A stretch of DNA of 6,596 bases from Bryobacterales bacterium (GCA_030838885.1 JAUZEU010000493.1:1-6596), one strand, 5' to 3'. Positions 1 to 6,596 are shown, numbered from the stretch's first letter. The notes: generated from the letters alone by a model not told the origin. Numbers and translations: made by a program.

Positions 1-1470
1 GCTCTGCCTGACCGTGTGCGCTCAGCAGCCGAACTGTTGGAGGCGATCGATGCCGACAGGACGTTGATAGACCATCTGCCGAAGGCAGAGCGGGAACGTC
101 TGCATCATGCCGTTGCACAGGTTTACAATCCAGACCCGGTGGCCCGCCGCCGAAGGCTCAAAGCAGCGGAGCGCGAGCGAAGTGCGGCGAAAACGGAACG
201 CGATGGCGCAGTTTTGCATGAGACCGGAATTCGCAGTCTGCGCCGGCAACCCGTGTTTACTACGCCGAACGTCTTTCCTCCGGAGAACTTCGAACAGCAT
301 GACATGAAGGGGGACGAGGCAGATCGCAGAGAAGCGATTGAGCCTCAGCATTGCTACGTCTGCAAGCAGAAGTACACGGTGATCCACCACTTTTACGACC
401 AGCTGTGCCCGGAATGCGCGAGCTTTAATTTCGGTAAGCGCACCGAGTCGGCGGATTTGCACGGCCGGGTGGCATTGCTGACGGGTGGGCGGGTGAAGAT
501 CGGGTATCAGGCGGGCCTCAAGCTTCTGCGGGCAGGAGCCACGCTGATCGTCAGCACCCGCTTTCCGGCGGACTCCGCGAAGCGTTATACGCACGAGCCT
601 GATTTCGCGGAATGGTGCGACCGGCTGAAGATTTACGGCCTCGATCTGCGTAACACTCCGAGCGTGGAAGCGTTCTGCGGGGAGTTACTGGCGACGCTTC
701 CGCGGCTGGATTTCATCATCAACAATGCGTGCCAAACGGTGCGCCGTCCGCCTGAGTTTTACAGGCACATGATGGAGAGCGAACGGGCGGCGCTGCAGAA
801 CACACCGGAGATGGGGCAGAAGCTCCTGAGTACTTTCGGGCAATTGGCTGTGAAGGCTGCAGGATTGACTCACGCAGCGGAACTCTCGCAGGTGCCGCTG
901 GTACCTGAAGACCTGCTGGTGCAGAAGCACCTGTTCCCGGAAGGCCACCTCGATCAGGATTTGCAGCAGATCGATCTGCGTGGGCGGAACTCGTGGCGCT
1001 TGCTGATGGCGGAGGTGTCGTCAGTGGAACTGCTTGAGGTGCAGTTGATTAATGCGATTGCTCCGTTCATCATCAATGCCCGGCTGAAGCCTCTGATGCT
1101 ACGTACTACGGAACGTGATAAGCACATCGTGAATGTGTCTGCTGTCGAAGGGCAGTTCTATCGGAACTGGAAGACCACGCGGCATCCGCATACAAACATG
1201 GCGAAGGCTGCGCTGAACATGATGACCCGGACGTCAGCGACCGATTATCACGACGACGGCATTCATATGAACAGCGTGGATACAGGGTGGGTAACGGATG
1301 AGGATCCGGCGGAAATTGCCGCGCGGAAGACGATGGAGCAGCGTTTTCATCCGCCGCTTGACATCGTAGACGGTGCGGCACGGATTGTGGATCCGATTAT
1401 CAGCGGGATCAATACCGGCGAGCATGTTTGGGGGCAGTTTCTGAAGGATTACCGTCCGACGGACTGGTAG
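1..1470 (+). CDS. Atypical SDR-fold oxidoreductase with N-terminal CxxC/CxxC knuckle (5' end open)
   Basis: Probable NAD(P)-binding Rossmann protein of the short-chain dehydrogenase/reductase (SDR) superfamily; substrate unknown. Numbering from the GTG at 16, residues 1-110 are a charged, mostly helical extension. C113xxC116 and C131xxC134 form a zinc-ribbon-like knuckle. The SDR fold starts near 150: cofactor loop TGGRVKIG (156-163), NNAC (236-239, the NNAG position), a Ser in NVSAVEG (S375), and TNMAK (393-397) followed by AALNMMTRTSA, the usual context after the SDR active-site lysine, then DTGWV. By that alignment Thr393 occupies the catalytic Tyr position, and Lys161 replaces a cofactor-loop glycine. 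At about 484 residues it is nearly twice a classical SDR (about 250). The frame has no stop back to base 1 and the residues before GTG16 continue the helix, so the true start may lie upstream. SDR fold: confident. Reaction: unknown; it may be non-catalytic or use another base such as Tyr382. Confidence 0.85.
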   Translation, partial: ALPDRVRSAAELLEAIDADRTLIDHLPKAERERLHHAVAQVYNPDPVARRRRLKAAERERSAAKTERDGAVLHETGIRSLRRQPVFTTPNVFPPENFEQHDMKGDEADRREAIEPQHCYVCKQKYTVIHHFYDQLCPECASFNFGKRTESADLHGRVALLTGGRVKIGYQAGLKLLRAGATLIVSTRFPADSAKRYTHEPDFAEWCDRLKIYGLDLRNTPSVEAFCGELLATLPRLDFIINNACQTVRRPPEFYRHMMESERAALQNTPEMGQKLLSTFGQLAVKAAGLTHAAELSQVPLVPEDLLVQKHLFPEGHLDQDLQQIDLRGRNSWRLLMAEVSSVELLEVQLINAIAPFIINARLKPLMLRTTERDKHIVNVSAVEGQFYRNWKTTRHPHTNMAKAALNMMTRTSATDYHDDGIHMNSVDTGWVTDEDPAEIAARKTMEQRFHPPLDIVDGAARIVDPIISGINTGEHVWGQFLKDYRPTDW

Positions 1471-1478
1471 GACGTTAG

Positions 1479-1646
1479 TGTTGGATCCATGCCGGCGCGA
1501 ACAGTTCAGAACCCGTTCCTCTGTCTGAGGATGTCTTCCGGATCACTTACAACGAGCCACGGGCGCCGGCAGAACAACGGTATATGAAGTGGCTCGATGA
1601 CACATTAATACGGGCGTTAGCGGAATGGCGTCGCAGCCTGATCTGA
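1479..1646 (+). pseudogene. Orphan C-terminal gene remnant of unknown family
   Basis: Between the SDR stop and the convergent methyltransferase, one plus-strand frame is open from just after a TAG at 1476-1478 to TGA at 1644-1646 (55 codons). Its translation looks like real protein: it opens WIHAGANSSEPVPLSEDVFR and continues with an amphipathic, charged helix ending KWLDDTLIRALAEWRRSL. It has no usable start near its beginning; the only in-frame ATG (about 1582) would leave some 20 residues. I read it as the 3' end of a gene whose 5' part was lost by deletion or rearrangement. I do not recognise the family. It could also be a chance open frame, since it is short. Nothing else, including a convincing terminator hairpin with a T run, is visible in 1471-1652. 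Confidence 0.4.
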
Positions 1647-1652
1647 AACCAA

Positions 1653-2623
1653 CTACACTGGCCTGCACTCTACGAGCACACGCCCGGATTTCTGCTGACC
1701 CACCGCACTCACTATCAAACCGGCTTCATCTGCCAGTGCTCGGAATTCATCGAACGTCCGCTCCTTGCCGCCGACCAGGACGAGCATCAGCAAACCCGGC
1801 GATGCGTCCTCACCTGGGCCGGCACCCGTGAAAACTACCACGCGGCCATTCGGCCTCGCCGCTTCCGCGCAGCGCTTCAGAATGGCAGTCGCCTCACTGT
1901 CCGGCCAGTCGTCGAGGACGTTCTTCAATACATAGACATCACCGCCGTGGGGAAGAGTATCGAAGAAGCTCTGGCCCACCGTCGTCACCCGATGCGTTAC
2001 TCCCGCTGCCTCAAAAACTTCAGGCGACCGGGCTACGGTCTGAGGTTGATCCACCAGGGTGCCGCAAACCGCTGGCCGTGCGCGCAGGATCTCGGCCAAC
2101 AGCGCTCCCGTGCCACCACCGACGTCAACAACTGTTCGGACCGATTCCCAATCCGCGGGATTTATTATGATCTGCCAATCCGGTACGCCATGGCCGGGCA
2201 CGCCCATAAGCTCATCGAACCTGGCAGCTATGTCCGGGTGTGCCTCCAAATCCTCCCAGAACCCACGGCCGAACGCCTCGTGATATGCCGGCTTGCCCGT
2301 GCGTACGGCCGGCAGCAGGGTTCCCACGCATGCGCCATGCGACTTCCAAAGCTATCAAGATCCAGGCTCAGAAGGACCGAAGCGTCCTGCAACTCGCGCG
2401 CGATGTCATTCAGGGCGAACCGGCCCGGAGCCGGCTGCTCAAAGAGCCCTTTGCTCACCAGATGGCGAAGAACTCTGTGCAACGAGTCCTGATCTGCGCC
2501 GGACGCGGCCGCAAGATCTGCAATCCCCGCGTGCCCCGCTGCGATGTGATCGGCAACCCGCAGCGTGGCGGCAACATGCACGCACCATGGCGTGCAGAGA
2601 TCGGTCAGGTCCCAAAGGCTCAT
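1653..2623 (-). pseudogene. SAM-dependent O-methyltransferase (acetylserotonin/hydroxyneurosporene OMT type), interrupted by a 1-base frameshift
   Basis: Two overlapping minus-strand frames join into one protein of about 323 residues, the normal length for this family. It starts at ATG 2621-2623 (MSLWDLTDL) with the winged-helix dimerisation domain (about residues 1-95, including RVADHIAAGHAGI), then shifts frame after W100 and continues as GTLLPAVRTGKPAYHEAF into the SAM-binding domain: VDVGGGTG (motif I, 2106-2129), then VLKNVLDDWPD, ending at TAG 1653-1655. Restoring one G (a fourth C on the plus strand at 2323-2325) rejoins the frames, so the break is either a real mutation or a sequencing/assembly error. 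The family usually methylates hydroxyls of small aromatic or polyketide-like molecules. The catalytic His of the LHDW motif is Asp here (codon 1911-1913), as in some relatives (DnrK/RdmB group) that lack the His base, so the chemistry is uncertain even if intact. It is convergent with the SDR-like gene and divergent from ttcA. Confidence 0.85.
2323..2325 (-). other. Frameshift site in the O-methyltransferase gene
   Basis: Upstream of this point the minus-strand reading frame ends ...RMAHAW; downstream, family-like sequence resumes as GTLLPAVRT in the frame one base away. The minus strand reads TGG GAA CCC; TGG GGA ACC CTG would keep the frame. The run of three C on the plus strand is therefore one base short of what an intact gene needs. 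Confidence 0.75.
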
Positions 2624-2624
2624 C

Positions 2625-2629
2625 AGGAG
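2625..2629 (+). promoter_or_regulatory. AGGAG Shine-Dalgarno-like sequence at the ttcA start
   Basis: AGGAG lies directly before two adjacent ATG codons (2630 and 2633) that begin the TtcA-like protein. The spacing (0 or 3 bases) is shorter than usual, so its use is doubtful. A GTG at 2672 (before DLERTLLRKVGEAI) is the main alternative start but has no such motif. The point matters because ATG 2630 leaves only 6 bases to the start of the divergent methyltransferase. Confidence 0.3.
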
Positions 2630-3475
2630 ATGATGACAGAGTTATTTGCGGCATCCGCTAAACTCAATAGAGTGGACCTTGAACGAACCCTGCTCCGAAA
2701 AGTCGGCGAAGCGATTCATCGCTTTAAAATGATTCGAAATGGCGACCGCATCGCGGTGGCCGTCTCAGGGGGCAAGGACTCCGTAACACTTCTGGAAGCC
2801 CTGATCCTGTTGCAGAGACGGGCTCCCATCGACTTCTCGTTGTGTGCCTTCACTGTGGAGCAGGGCAAATTTCTCGCGCCTGTGCAGGCTGTGGGCGAAT
2901 ACATTCGCTCCCTCGGCATCGACTGGACTTACTACACCGATAACCCTTCACTCCGGTTGCTTGAAGAGCAACCCGGGCACGGTTGTGACCTGTGCAGCCG
3001 CTTTCGAAGGCGCGCCGTTTATCAGATTGCGCGCGGCCTGAAGTGCAATGTGATCGCGTTTGGCCATACCGCGGACGATTTCTGCGAATCGCTGCTTCGC
3101 AATATCATGTACACCGGTCGTATCAGCGCGCTTCCGGCGGTGACCTGGTCCCGTCAGCGCGATTTCCGCCTGATCCGACCGCTGGTTTTTGTGAATGAGG
3201 AAATCACGCGTGGCTGGGTAGAAGCGAAGGGTGTGCCGGTGGTTCCGTGCGGCTGCTCGCTTCGCACGGGTACGGTACGTCGCGGGATCCGCGAGACCCT
3301 CGCCGACTGGGAGCGCGAAACACCGCACCTGCGCGAGAACATCCTGAGCGCCATGGGCAACGTGAACCACGGACGCCTGCTCGACACCCGGTATCTGGAT
3401 CTGGAAGGTGAACTGGACGACGAGCAAGAGGACGCCGCGCCTGCGACCGACTTGGTGCAGCTTCAGCCGGCATGA
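2630..3475 (+). CDS. ttcA: TtcA-type tRNA 2-thiolation enzyme (PP-loop ATPase, Fe-S)
   Basis: Predicted cytoplasmic tRNA-thiolating enzyme. In characterised TtcA the protein adenylates C32 of certain tRNAs and inserts sulfur to give 2-thiocytidine, using a [4Fe-4S] cluster held by three cysteines. From ATG 2630 (281 residues): RKVGEAIHRFKMI, then the PP-loop SGGKDS at 46-51; C119xxC122 in GHGCDLCSRFRRR; GHTADD at 145-150 followed by a segment like the conserved LLxNMxYxGxxxxxP of TtcA; and VVPCGCS with C207, the expected third cluster ligand. There are no zinc fingers at either end, which argues against the TtuA/Ncs6 branch. An acidic tail (about 258-281) follows. The start could be ATG 2630, ATG 2633 or GTG 2672; the frame also stays open upstream, but that part lies antisense to the methyltransferase and does not resemble TtcA. 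The stop overlaps the next start (ATGA), so the two are likely coupled. Fold and family are secure; the exact tRNA position is inferred. Confidence 0.9.
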   Translation: MMTELFAASAKLNRVDLERTLLRKVGEAIHRFKMIRNGDRIAVAVSGGKDSVTLLEALILLQRRAPIDFSLCAFTVEQGKFLAPVQAVGEYIRSLGIDWTYYTDNPSLRLLEEQPGHGCDLCSRFRRRAVYQIARGLKCNVIAFGHTADDFCESLLRNIMYTGRISALPAVTWSRQRDFRLIRPLVFVNEEITRGWVEAKGVPVVPCGCSLRTGTVRRGIRETLADWERETPHLRENILSAMGNVNHGRLLDTRYLDLEGELDDEQEDAAPATDLVQLQPA

Positions 3476-4740
3476 GTGAGGCGCGCAACCCCCAGGTCGT
3501 TGAGGAAAGCCGGCGGCAGATCGAGCGCCTCTCGAAACTCGGCTGGTATCACTCGATTGAGCTTCCCGACGGCGGCGTTATCGAAGGCCATCAGTCAGTT
3601 GATCAGTTGCGACGGCGCATCGATCAGTTCAGGATTCCCGCGGATCTGACGGGCAAGCGCGTGCTCGATATCGGGGCATGGGACGGCTGGTTTAGTTTTG
3701 AAATGGAGCGCCGCGGCGCGCAGGTGCTGGCCGTCGATTCCACAAAGAACACGCGTCTGCTCGAAGCCAAACATCTGCTGGGATCACGCGTGGAACATCA
3801 CGTGGCCGATATTTGCCGGCTGACGTATAAGGACATTGGTACGTTCGATATTGTCCTGTTTCTGGGCGTGCTCTATCACGTGAAGCATCCTATACTCGCG
3901 CTGGAAAATGTTTGCGGGATGACGCGTGATATGGCGTGCATCGAGTCATTCGTTTCGGATCCGGACGTTTCGGCACTTCCGATTATGGAGTATTACGAGA
4001 CCACGGAGCTTCGCGGCCAACTGGATAACTGGGTCGGCCCCAATGCAGCGTGTTTGATGGCGTTCTGTCGCACGGCTGGTTTTGCTCGCGTGGATTTCGA
4101 GAGCGCATTGGGCGAGCGCGCCCATGTTACGGGTTATCGTCAATGGCTGCCTGGCGAGCGGTACGGTAGTGCGCCGCAGGTCGTTTGTGTTGAGAATGCG
4201 AACACGCATAACCATAAGTTCTCGACCAGCGCGGATGATTATGTCACGTTTTACTTCAGGGAATACTCCGGTGAGATCTATCCGCAGATTGGGCCCTTTG
4301 CCGCTCGTCCTATCCACCAGACAGCCACTCAGGCTACAGTGAAACTTCCCCCGGGCCTCGCACGCGGATGGCACGAGGCGAGTCTGAACGGTGGTGTGCC
4401 GGTCAGGGTCGGACTTGACGATCCGGCTCCGGAGCCAGCGCCGCCGAGCGGAAAAATCTGCCTCACCCGCGTAGCCGATGGCAAGACTTTCGAAGACCTC
4501 CGCATCCGCACAGGTGAAGGCAGTTGCATCTCCGTATGGGCCAGCAATCTGCCTCTTGAAGCAGAGACTCAGCGGCTGCGTTTGCGCCTGAACGGAACGG
4601 ATCTGCCGGCCTTGTGGCACTCGCCCGAAAGTGGTCAGATAAACGCGTTGTTGCCGGCCGGCCTTGAATCCGGCACGGCTATCCTAACCCTGTATTTCGA
4701 TCAGACCGAAACAGAACCAACCCAAATCGAACTTATTTAA
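3472..4740 (+). CDS. CmoB-like (DUF1698-type) SAM-dependent methyltransferase with C-terminal Ig-like tail
   Basis: Class I methyltransferase fused to a beta-rich tail, 422 residues. The N-terminal part (about 1-240) has the CmoB/DUF1698-like layout: WYHSIELPDG near 25-35, motif I VLDIGAWDGWFSFE (V64 onward, with D66, G68 and D71), an acidic residue at the end of strand 2 (VLAVDS, D89), and FLGVLYHVKHP (130-140), matching the GVLYH segment of CmoB. The lysine-containing WRKGP segment of E. coli CmoB, linked to carboxy-SAM use, is not evident, so ordinary SAM is the likelier donor. Residues about 250-422 look like two Ig-like units: VKLPPGLARGWHEASL, then a unit containing GQINALLPAGL (388-398), reminiscent of the TIGR03437 tail common in Solibacter. 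No signal peptide or membrane segment is seen. It overlaps ttcA by four bases and ends immediately before the uup ATG. Substrate unknown: tRNA is possible from its neighbours, a glycan or small molecule equally so. Confidence 0.85.
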   Translation: MSEARNPQVVEESRRQIERLSKLGWYHSIELPDGGVIEGHQSVDQLRRRIDQFRIPADLTGKRVLDIGAWDGWFSFEMERRGAQVLAVDSTKNTRLLEAKHLLGSRVEHHVADICRLTYKDIGTFDIVLFLGVLYHVKHPILALENVCGMTRDMACIESFVSDPDVSALPIMEYYETTELRGQLDNWVGPNAACLMAFCRTAGFARVDFESALGERAHVTGYRQWLPGERYGSAPQVVCVENANTHNHKFSTSADDYVTFYFREYSGEIYPQIGPFAARPIHQTATQATVKLPPGLARGWHEASLNGGVPVRVGLDDPAPEPAPPSGKICLTRVADGKTFEDLRIRTGEGSCISVWASNLPLEAETQRLRLRLNGTDLPALWHSPESGQINALLPAGLESGTAILTLYFDQTETEPTQIELI

Positions 4741-6522
4741 ATGCCAGTCTTACTTACCTGCGATTCCCTTGAGAAATCGTTTGGCGCACGCACCGTATTC
4801 ACGGGTATCGCGCTTAGCCTGCACGACGAAGACCGCATGGGCATCATCGGCCCAAACGGCGCAGGGAAATCCACGTTCCTCCAGATCCTGGGCGGGCTGA
4901 TGTCTCCCGATAAGGGCATTGTTTCCGTTCGCAAAGGCGTACGCCTTTCGATGGTGGTGCAGGATCCTGTTTTTGACCCTGAGCTGACTGTCCGCGAAGT
5001 AATTACCGCCGCCGCAACGGACACAGAAGATCGCGATATCGAAGTTTCGAAGATCATCAGCCGGGTTGCTTTTCCCGATCCCGAAGCTACTACAGGAACG
5101 TTGTCAGGTGGATGGAAAAAACGCCTGGCGATTGCTGAAGCGCTCGCCACCAAACCGGATATTCTGCTGCTGGATGAGCCCACCAACCATCTTGATGTGG
5201 AAGGCATTCTCTGGCTGGAAAAACTCCTGAACTCTTCCGCATTCGCCTCCGTCTTCGTTACGCACGATCGGTACTTTCTGGAGAATGTTGCAACGCGTGT
5301 GGCCGAGATTAATCGTGCCTATCCACTGGGTCTATTCACGGCCTCTGGTAACTACAGCCGGTTTCTGGAAAAGCGGCGTGAGTTCCTGCGTGCACAGCAG
5401 CGCGAGCAGGACGCTCTGGCGAACCTGGTAGATCGCGAGATTGAATGGCTGCGGCGTGGCGCGAAGGCCCGCACCTCCAAATCGAAGGCTCGTATTCAGG
5501 ATGCTTTTGAATTGCAGGACAAGCTCGCCGATGTGAGCGAACGCAATCAGAAGGGTACGGCGCTGGTTGATTTCACGGCTACCGGGCGGCAGACCAAACG
5601 GCTGATTCACTGCGAGGATGTCTCCAAAAGTCTGGGCGGCCGGCTGTTGTTCGAGAAGCTGACGTTCACGCTGGGGCCCGGCACGCGTCTGGGCGTGCTC
5701 GGATCCAACGGGTCCGGCAAGACCACGCTGCTGCGAATTTTGAACGGCGAGATGGAGACCGATACAGGTGAAGTGCGGCGCGCCGAAGGTCTCCGAGTGG
5801 CGTACTTCGAACAGACACGCGATAACATCGATCCTGAAACGCCGCTGCGGCGTGCGCTGGCGCCCGACGGCGACACGATCATTTTCCAGGATCGGACCAC
5901 GCATGTTGCCGGCTGGGCGGCCCGCTTCCTGTTCCGGCAGGACCAACTGGATCTGCCTATCGGACGCCTTTCCGGCGGAGAACGCGCACGGGTTCATATT
6001 GCTCGCCTGATGCTGCAGCCCGCTGATATTCTGCTTCTCGATGAGCCCACAAACGATCTGGATATTCCCACGCTTGAGGTGCTGGAAGCCAATCTTGCGG
6101 ATTTTCCCGGCTGCATCGTTCTGGTGACGCATGACCGTTATCTGCTCGACCGGCTCTCGTCGATTCTGCTGGCCATGAATGCCGAAGCGAAGGTCGAGTT
6201 CTTTGCGGAACTCTCGCAATGGGAGCAGGCGAGCCAGACAAAGAAGACTGCGGCGAAGCCTGTCGCGCGGAAGGATACTGCGCCTGCCGCGCCGGTCAAG
6301 AAAAAGCTCTCCTGGAAGGAAGCGCGGGAATACGAGCAGATGGAGGAGCTTGTGACCAGGGCTGAGGAGAGGCTCGATCAGAAAAGGACTCAGCTTGAGC
6401 GCCCAGAGGTGACTTCAGACCCGGCGCTCCTCACGACTACGGTGCAGGAACTCGACGCCGCGCAGGATGCGGTGGACGTGCTGTACGCTCGTTGGGCGGA
6501 ACTTGAGGCCAAGCAGTCCTGA
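4741..6522 (+). CDS. uup: ABC-F family ATPase, Uup type
   Basis: Soluble tandem ATPase without transmembrane segments; ABC-F proteins bind the ribosome and Uup is linked to translation, ribosome assembly and suppression of precise transposon excision. 593 residues (E. coli Uup is about 635). Cassette 1: Walker A GPNGAGKST (37-45), signature LSGGWKKRL (121-129; the W after SGG is typical of Uup), Walker B ILLLDEPTNHLD (141-152), switch His H175. The linker (about 200-270, including REIEWLRRGAKARTSKSKAR) is the ABC-F interdomain helical arm. Cassette 2: GSNGSGKTT (321-329), LSGGERARV (410-418), ILLLDEPTNDLD (430-441), H464. A Lys/Ala/Pro-rich hinge (about 500-522) leads to a charged coiled coil (about 523-593), the Uup C-terminal DNA-binding-type domain, which separates it from EttA. 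Both sites look catalytically complete. ATG 4741 abuts the preceding TAA with no Shine-Dalgarno, so translation probably depends on coupling. A downstream start would remove Walker A. Confidence 0.95.
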   Translation: MPVLLTCDSLEKSFGARTVFTGIALSLHDEDRMGIIGPNGAGKSTFLQILGGLMSPDKGIVSVRKGVRLSMVVQDPVFDPELTVREVITAAATDTEDRDIEVSKIISRVAFPDPEATTGTLSGGWKKRLAIAEALATKPDILLLDEPTNHLDVEGILWLEKLLNSSAFASVFVTHDRYFLENVATRVAEINRAYPLGLFTASGNYSRFLEKRREFLRAQQREQDALANLVDREIEWLRRGAKARTSKSKARIQDAFELQDKLADVSERNQKGTALVDFTATGRQTKRLIHCEDVSKSLGGRLLFEKLTFTLGPGTRLGVLGSNGSGKTTLLRILNGEMETDTGEVRRAEGLRVAYFEQTRDNIDPETPLRRALAPDGDTIIFQDRTTHVAGWAARFLFRQDQLDLPIGRLSGGERARVHIARLMLQPADILLLDEPTNDLDIPTLEVLEANLADFPGCIVLVTHDRYLLDRLSSILLAMNAEAKVEFFAELSQWEQASQTKKTAAKPVARKDTAPAAPVKKKLSWKEAREYEQMEELVTRAEERLDQKRTQLERPEVTSDPALLTTTVQELDAAQDAVDVLYARWAELEAKQS

Positions 6523-6534
6523 AGCGAAAAACGA

Positions 6535-6596
6535 ATGACGCAGAAAAATAAAGCGGAGTTGCTCCGGAGGCTGCACAGCAGCCCTGAAGTTTTGGT
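6535..6596 (+). CDS. N-terminus of a PEP mutase/isocitrate lyase superfamily protein (partial, cut by window edge)
   Basis: ATG 6535-6537 opens a frame that runs to the right edge: MTQKNKAELLRRLHSSPEVL followed by a Val codon. The pattern KAELLRRLH..PEVLV matches the start of the isocitrate lyase/phosphoenolpyruvate mutase-like family, where it is normally followed by LPNAWDxASA. Members cleave or rearrange C-C or P-C bonds in small 2-oxo or phospho-carboxylic acids; several are carboxyvinyl-carboxyphosphonate phosphorylmutase-like proteins of unknown substrate. Only 20 complete codons are visible, so the family call rests on this short motif. It begins 12 bases after the uup stop on the same strand, probably in the same transcript; no strong ribosome binding site is seen. 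Confidence 0.5.
   Translation, partial: MTQKNKAELLRRLHSSPEVL

Noticed and set aside
22..594. Minus-strand open frame of 190 codons
   Set aside because: Antisense to the SDR-like gene, no recognisable motif.
1491..1570. Inverted repeat GCCGGCGC / GCGCCGGC as a terminator between convergent genes
   Set aside because: The arms are 8 bases, GC-rich and partly self-palindromic, the loop is about 64 bases, and no T run follows; chance is a sufficient explanation.
2240..2629. In-frame upstream extension of ttcA
   Set aside because: This stretch is antisense to the real methyltransferase coding sequence and does not resemble TtcA N-termini; family similarity begins near 2675.
3946..4620. Minus-strand open frame of 224 codons
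   Set aside because: Antisense to the CmoB-like methyltransferase; no domain, low-complexity Arg-rich translation.
3472..4740. Assigning the middle gene as true CmoB (cmoB)
   Set aside because: Only the general fold motifs match; the WRKGP segment is not seen and the Ig-like tail is foreign to CmoB, so the symbol was withheld.
1302..5706. Seven GGATCC sites (1302, 1389, 1483, 3285, 3957, 4962, 5701)
   Set aside because: This is more than the roughly two expected by chance at this base composition, but six of the seven fall inside coding sequence and they are irregularly spaced, so no functional array is supported.
5332..6219. Long open frame (295 codons) on the minus strand
   Set aside because: It lies wholly antisense to uup, whose motifs are unambiguous; its translation shows no recognisable domain and is the usual by-product of GC-rich coding DNA.

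Overview
The window looks like chromosomal DNA from a moderately GC-rich bacterium. The best guess is an acidobacterium of the Solibacter/Bryobacter type. The main clue is the gene at 3472-4740, a methyltransferase whose C-terminus resembles the Ig-like tails (with a 'GQINALLP'-type motif) that are abundant in Solibacter proteins. Synteny and an internal N-terminal fragment of a PEP-mutase-like protein agree with this but do not prove it. No rRNA, tRNA, CRISPR array or recognisable insertion sequence is visible.

Layout: (1) 1-1470, plus strand, an unusual short-chain dehydrogenase/reductase-like protein with a helical N-terminal extension and a CxxC...CxxC metal-binding knuckle; the reading frame is open to the left edge. 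(2) 1471-1652, a short intergenic stretch holding an open, protein-like frame with no start, probably the tail of a decayed gene. (3) 1653-2623, minus strand, a plant-type/antibiotic-type O-methyltransferase broken by a single-base frameshift in a short C run at 2323-2325. (4) 2630-6596, plus strand, a tightly packed run: a TtcA-type tRNA thiolation enzyme, a CmoB-like methyltransferase with an Ig-like tail (ATGA overlap), a Uup-type ABC-F ATPase (TAA directly followed by ATG), and 12 bases later the start of a PEP mutase/isocitrate lyase superfamily protein that runs off the right edge.

The first three genes of the plus-strand run are probably co-transcribed and translationally coupled. Two of them (ttcA, uup) act on tRNA or ribosomes, and the gene between them belongs to a fold family that includes the tRNA wobble-uridine enzyme CmoB, so the cluster may have a translation theme; this is inference. 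The left half (SDR-like protein, gene remnant, frameshifted O-methyltransferase) looks more like accessory DNA undergoing turnover. I see no clear evidence of a wholly new system. The most unusual items are the SDR-like protein with several non-canonical active-site positions and the methyltransferase/Ig-like fusion.
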